Positions 59,638-64,000 of a stretch of DNA of 64,000 nt are shown here, piece by piece. Within the stretch, counting starts at the first letter, position 1. Every line of letters starts with the position of its first letter. The notes beneath the pieces are model-generated. The model was not told the origin of the DNA. It did no database searches and was given only the letters and a program-made list of their open reading frames with translations. The DNA comes from Poronia punctata. Lineage: Eukaryota > Ascomycota > Sordariomycetes > Xylariales > Xylariaceae. The DNA lies in contig MU401558.1 in NCBI GenBank assembly GCA_022579005.1, positions 1 to 64,000 of the forward strand, in the 5' to 3' direction. The position numbers and the translations under genes were made by a program.

Positions 59638-61551
59638 ATGGGAGCCTTGGGTTCCATGGTTCTCGGCTTCTTAGCGCAGTACTGGGCGCCGGTGGCTGTA
59701 TTAACAATCGGGGTATGGCTAGTACGCAATCGCTATTACAATGGGCTCAACAAGTATCCCGGCCCCTTTCTGGCTTCTCTGACGGATCTCTGGCGGTTTT
59801 TTGAAGTCTGGGGTCGGAGATCTGAGGTGACGCATCGCCAACTGCACGCCAAGTACGGCGACGTGGTGCGATTAGGACCAAACACTCTCTCCTTCGCAGA
59901 CCCCGCGGCTTTGAAGACGATATATGGACTCAACAAGGGGTTCGTCAAGGTTAGTCAACATCCTTCTTTGAATAGTATGGGAACCCAGCTTACAATGAAC
60001 CCGGCCTATCTAGTCGGATTTCTACGTCGTGCAGCAGGGAGTCTCAAAAGGCCGTGGCCTCGCAACACTGTTCAGTACGACAGATAATACGTTCCACGCG
60101 CAGCTCCGGCGATGCGTCAACTCGGCTTTCTCCATGTCCGCGCTGGTGCAGTACGAGCCGTTCGTGAATAATACCATCAAGCTCTTCTTCGACCAGACGG
60201 AGCGTTTCTACGTTAATAATCCGGAAGGCTGCGATTTTGTCAGGTGGATGCAGTTTTACGCGTTTGATGTCATTGGCGAAGTCACTTACAGCAAACGGCA
60301 CGGGTTCTTGGAGAGGAATGAGGATGTGGACGGCATCGTCAAATATCTCGAAAAGTTGTTTCTATACGTCGCCCCTGTAAGTTCAAATGGTGTCATTGGC
60401 CCTATACTTTTGATCCAGTCCAGTGGCCATACCACTACGGACAATCGAACTGATAACTTGTTCCAGATCGGACAAATTCCCTGGCTAGACCGTGTATTCT
60501 TGAAGAATCCCATTTACCTCAAGCTCTCGGAGTGGGGTATTTTGGACGCGACAAACCCCATCGTGCTGTTCGCCCGCGCCCGTATGTCTGAGCGTCTGGG
60601 TGTAACTGCGTTGCCGCTGCCCGGGGACGACCCATCCAAGCCTTTACTTCCCATTACGGACACAGTGAAGTCGACGGCATCTTCGCCGGACTTGCTGTCC
60701 AAGTTTCTGGCAGCACGCGACGCCCGGCCTGACTTCATGAACGATAAATTAGTGCTCGCCATGGCCGTATCGATGGCGTTTGCCGGTTCGGAGACAACGG
60801 CCATATCGCTGTCAGCTTTATTCTACAATTTACTACGCAATCCTCAGGTGCTCGACAGTCTACGCGCCGAGCTCGACGACGCCGCAAGGGCCGGTCACTT
60901 CGCCGACAATGACCTCGGCGTTGTCACGTGGTCTGAAAGCCAACGTTTGCCCTACCTCGACGCCTGCGTCAAGGAAGCCTTCCGCATGCATCCGGCTGCC
61001 GGCTTGCTGCTCGAGCGTATCGTGCCGGAGCCTGGCGTAGAGATTGCCGGCCACTACGTCAAGGGCGGAACCATCGTCGGCTGCTCCGCGTGGCTTATAC
61101 ATCGTCGACCTGAGATTTTCGGTGCCGACGTTGACGTCTATAGGCCTGAGAGGTGGCTCGTGGACCCGTCACTCCCCGAACCCCAACGAGGGGAAAGGGA
61201 ACGTCGTATCCGTGAAATGAACGGACACATGTTCCAGTTCGGTATGGGCCCTCGGACATGCATCGGCAAGAACATAAGTCTCTTGGAAATGTACAAGCTC
61301 GTGCCTAGTTTGCTGAGAAGATATAATGTAAGTTGTGGCGTTCCTAGCTTCCCCTGTCTCTCCCCTGCCTCGCCTACCTTACCCCCCTCATTGCTCGTGC
61401 TTACTCTTCTTTTTCACAGCTTAAATTCAAGGACCCAAGCCAGGAGTGGAAGACGGTCAATGCATGGTTCATCAAGCAGCAAAACTTCCACACGATATTC
61501 GAAAGACGGGAATTAGTCCAACCCGAGGTTCGGGAAGAAATAAAAGCATAA
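59638..61551 (+). CDS. Cytochrome P450, pisatin-demethylase-like
   Basis: Four exons: 59638-59949, 60014-60376, 60467-61327 and 61420-61551, giving 555 residues. The N-terminus is a membrane anchor (YWAPVAVLTIGVWLV) followed by a Pro-containing hinge (YPGPFLASL). The I-helix oxygen-binding motif AGSETT lies near 331-336. The ExxR motif (KEAFR) has Glu near 395 and Arg near 398. A PERW element (YRPERWL) follows, and the heme loop FGMGPRTCIG has its Cys near 490. All essential P450 residues are intact. Overall flavour (KYGDVVRLGPNTLSF, GLNKGFVKSDFY) resembles the pisatin-demethylase-like fungal families. It should be an ER-bound monooxygenase; the substrate is unknown and could be a plant phenolic or a fungal metabolite. 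The second intron (60377-60466, 90 nt) is divisible by three and contains no stop codon, so its retention would add 30 residues. Confidence 0.93.
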
Positions 61552-61891
61552 CTGGCAGTACATGGCAGGGTTATAAGGCGCACAGCGGATACTTAATCTC
61601 CCTCTATTTTTTCTGTGGGTGTTAGACGGCGCGGTTGGTAATGATGTTTGTTACACGCTTGGGGATAGTAAGGTCGATTTTTCCTTAATCGGCGTACAGG
61701 CCATTTGTATATAGTATTGGGCTAGATAGACATGGAACACGAAACATGAACATTTTACATTAGTTAGGCTGCTGCTGATTGCGCAAAAGGGTCGTGTATT
61801 CGACCGAAAAAGCAAGACACGGCAGTTTGAACATATTCAAAGTATCGAGAAGTGTGGAAAAAAGGAAGAAAAAAGCAAAAAGAAGGATTTG
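61552..61891. other. Short intergenic region, no gene recognised
   Basis: This 340-base stretch between the P450 stop and the tRNA shows no gene and is probably the P450 3' untranslated region. Confidence 0.5.
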
Positions 61892-61974
61892 AACCCCACG
61901 CGAGACTCGAACTCGCAACCTCTTGATGCCTCCTAAGTAGAAGTCAAACGCGCTAGCCATTGCGCCAGTGGGGC
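61892..61974 (-). tRNA. tRNA-Arg(UCU) with a 10-nt intron
   Basis: On the minus strand a complete cloverleaf folds. The acceptor is GCCCCAC with GTGGGGT (one G-U pair). The D arm is GCGC/GCGC, and the T arm is GCGAG, loop TTCGAGT, CTCGC. The anticodon stem TTTGA/TCAAG flanks loop C-T-TCT-A-A once a 10-base intron (CTTAGGAGGC, 61928-61937) is removed between positions 37 and 38, the canonical site. The anticodon TCT reads arginine AGA/AGG codons. Confidence 0.93.
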
Positions 61975-62303
61975 GCTCAATGATTTAACAGCGTTATTGG
62001 GAACTGTTTGTTTCAGTGTTTGCTAATTTTGGTTTATAACCCAACATTTTAGTAATCATCGGTTAAACTTAGTCGTGGACTTATTGTGATTAAAACTTAA
62101 CCTAGATATCTTCACCTCGTGCTTTATCAAGATCAGTATTCACTTGCTTCTTCCTTATTGATATGTGTCCCTCAGATGTTCTCTTCTTGACTCACCGTAG
62201 AGTGAGTATGTAAACATGATGGGAAATGCCATACACCGGCCAAATGGCAAACCCTCCCTCCCTCCCTCCAAGGCCAGAATATATATATATATATATATCC
62301 CTT
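61975..62303. other. Short intergenic region, no gene recognised
   Basis: This 329-base stretch holds tRNA 5' flank and the rhamnosidase 3' end, plus an AT-dinucleotide run near 62279-62299. No gene is seen. Confidence 0.5.
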
Positions 62304-64000
62304 TCAATATACAATAGTATGCTCACCCCCTCCGGTCAATTCCAAAGTAAACAACTTCGTACCCCCCGGTCCATCCACAACTCTAACCACCACATCATCC
62401 CTTCCATCCACCAAGACCGGACTACTACTCAACGACGCATTACCAGCCCTACACCCATCAGAAGGCAACGTGATATCCACCATAACATCCTCGGGAACCA
62501 CAATATCCGCCCTTCTACACCCCATCTCGAACCTCACACTAGCACTATACTTCCCCAAGCCCGTGACGAACCCGCCTTGCACGGAATCTAAATCCCCCAG
62601 CTGCGGCGCGAAAGCGCATCTCCTCCCGCCCAGTCCGGAAACACCCAATCCGAGAACGTGAGCCGAGAGAGCAGTCACGGGCCCGGTAGACCATCCGTGC
62701 GCGTGCGACGTATACGAGTAATCCTCCTGGTACCCTGCGTCGTGACGATAACCAAAGGTGCCGTCCGTCAGATATCCTTCTATCATGGTGGATTGCGTGC
62801 CGTTTTCGTTGAAGAGGTACCAGCCCCAACTCTTGCGCATCACGTCCAGGGCGCGTCGGGGCTGGTGCGCCAGGAGGTGGGCTTGGATCTCGAAGGAGGT
62901 TATGAAGGGGGATATCTCGCCTGGTAACTCGGGGGATTCCGGGCCGAGGTTATCAGGGGTCCAGTTTGTTGTTAGGAAGGTGGATATTGCTTGGCCCTTT
63001 TTGCTGGTCCCCTTGACGAGACCGGTGATGAGGGCGAGGGAGTTGCCGTCTTGGGGGTGGAGGTTTTTGTCGTAGGGGGCGTGGTTGTCTCTGAAGGCGC
63101 CGGTTGAGGAGTCCCAGAGCTTAGAGATGGTGGCGGTTTGTAGGTCGTTGGCGATTTGGAGCCAGTCTTTTGTTGAGGTTGTTTCGTTTATCCATGTCGC
63201 TAGTGTGGCGCCTGTGGTTAATGCGTGGTAGGTGAGCATCTGGGCTGATGCGAGGTAGCCGGTTGAGTCGAATCGGCCCCAGTCTTGGGCGTATGCGGAA
63301 ATGTTCACTAGGCCTACGTTTTCGTCCATCTGGGATAGGATGAAGTCCATTGCGCGGGTGTATCCTTGCCAGTAAGTGCGTAGGAAGTCGAGGTCGTTGG
63401 AATAGAGGATGTAGTTGTAAAGTCCGATCATGGTCCACCTAGGTTTATTGTGTGAGAAAACATGTGACATGTTAAACGCGATTCCGAACCCCTTACAGAT
63501 GATAGGTATCGCTTCCACTGGCAAATAGGGGTGGGCCGGCAAAGGGTAAAAGCCCCGACTCTGCCTATATCATGGGGTTTAGTAATAAATCAGTACCGGT
63601 ACGTACGGTATCATGTAGGGGAGTCGAACATACCTGGTTGTCATATAGAGTCTGAAGTGAGTTCTTTAAACTCCTAGACCCCAGGTTTAATTAGCCAGTG
63701 GGAATGAAAGCAACGAAAATATGGGGATGCATACTCCAAGTCCCCCGTGCTGTAAAACGACGCCGGCGCAGCTACGCCCATATCACCCGGCCACACGGTC
63801 CTATCGCGCTTGGCGCCGTCAACATTAATCGTATCGCCCGGTCCGAGAACCCCGGTATTCTGCCACGCAGTATCGGGCGACGGCCAAGCCCTACCGGTCG
63901 TCGGCGGAACCGCGTTCAGCTGCAGCGTATAGGCCCCAGAATACCAAATCTTATTCAGCATGTCGTCGCTACTATGGAAATATCCCTGATATGCTCGTAA
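62304..64000 (-). CDS. Alpha-L-rhamnosidase-like six-hairpin glycosidase (GH78), 5' end outside window
   Basis: Partial gene. Exons in transcript order: 64000-63735 (incomplete at the 5' side), 63673-63634, 63564-63497 and 63438-62304. The splice sites (GTATGC/CTAG, GTATGT/ATAG, GTAAGG/CTAG) keep one frame throughout. The visible part is the catalytic (alpha/alpha)6 barrel. It includes NKIWYSGAYTLQL, DRTVWPGDMGVAAPASFYST (the acidic residue after WPG is in a typical catalytic position), SLQTLYDNQ, WTMIGLYNYILYSND and SYTSHAHGWSTGPVTALS, and then a C-terminal beta-sandwich. GH78 enzymes release terminal L-rhamnose from plant glycosides or pectin. N-glycosylation sites and the family pattern suggest secretion, but the signal peptide is not in the window. 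A GH78 assignment is likely; a neighbouring six-hairpin family cannot be excluded without the missing N-terminus. Confidence 0.88.

Noticed and set aside
46775..64000. A secondary-metabolite gene cluster around the BBE oxidase and P450
   Set aside because: No backbone synthase, no pathway regulator or transporter nearby, and 11 kb of mostly AT-rich DNA separates the two enzymes.

Overview
The window comes from a filamentous ascomycete, most likely a Sordariomycete. Genes are short-intron (49-90 nt), with GTAAGT-like donors and TAG/CAG acceptors. They are separated by long, gene-free intergenic stretches. Two tracts are extremely AT-rich and look damaged by RIP (repeat-induced point mutation). 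The gene families (CNNM/Mam3, a fungal seven-bladed muconate cyclase, a pisatin-demethylase-type P450, a BBE-like oxidase) fit Pezizomycotina. I assign no genus.

Layout. 1-1160: AT-rich tandem pair of about 476-bp repeat units with inverted GCGTTGCT/AGCAACGC blocks. 4663-6948 (-): secreted GMC oxidoreductase. 11622-14815 (-): half-size ABCG transporter with a Cys-rich N-terminal part. 16879-18438 (-): heme A synthase COX15. 20301-21674 (-): intradiol ring-cleavage dioxygenase, with a sequencing gap in its first intron. 23468-24736 (+): carboxy-cis,cis-muconate cyclase. 26281-28512 (+): CNNM/Mam3 DUF21-CBS membrane protein. 29617-30596 (-): histidine-phosphatase (phosphoglycerate-mutase-like) protein. 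31576-32015: a hAT-like MITE with an 8-bp target duplication. 33043-33713 (+): small 98-residue basic/acidic protein. 35022-36495 (-): PP2A activator (PTPA/Rrd). 37261-39921 (+): unknown 886-residue AT-hook protein. 41742-45943 (+): 1288-residue coiled-coil protein. 46775-48473 (+): BBE-like FAD oxidase. 48731-57107: gene-free 8.4-kb AT-rich block with decayed inverted ends. 59638-61551 (+): cytochrome P450. 61892-61974 (-): tRNA-Arg(UCU) with a 10-nt intron. 62304 to the window end (-): C-terminal part of a GH78-type alpha-L-rhamnosidase.

How the genes relate. Most are unrelated housekeeping or accessory genes. The one plausible functional unit is the divergent dioxygenase/muconate cyclase pair of aromatic-acid catabolism (3-oxoadipate route), which share about 1.8 kb of intergenic DNA. 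The BBE oxidase and the P450 flank the AT-rich block, but no polyketide or peptide synthase backbone is present, so I do not call a biosynthetic cluster.

All multi-exon models were built by hand from splice signals. Each keeps the reading frame across every junction. No search or RNA evidence was available.
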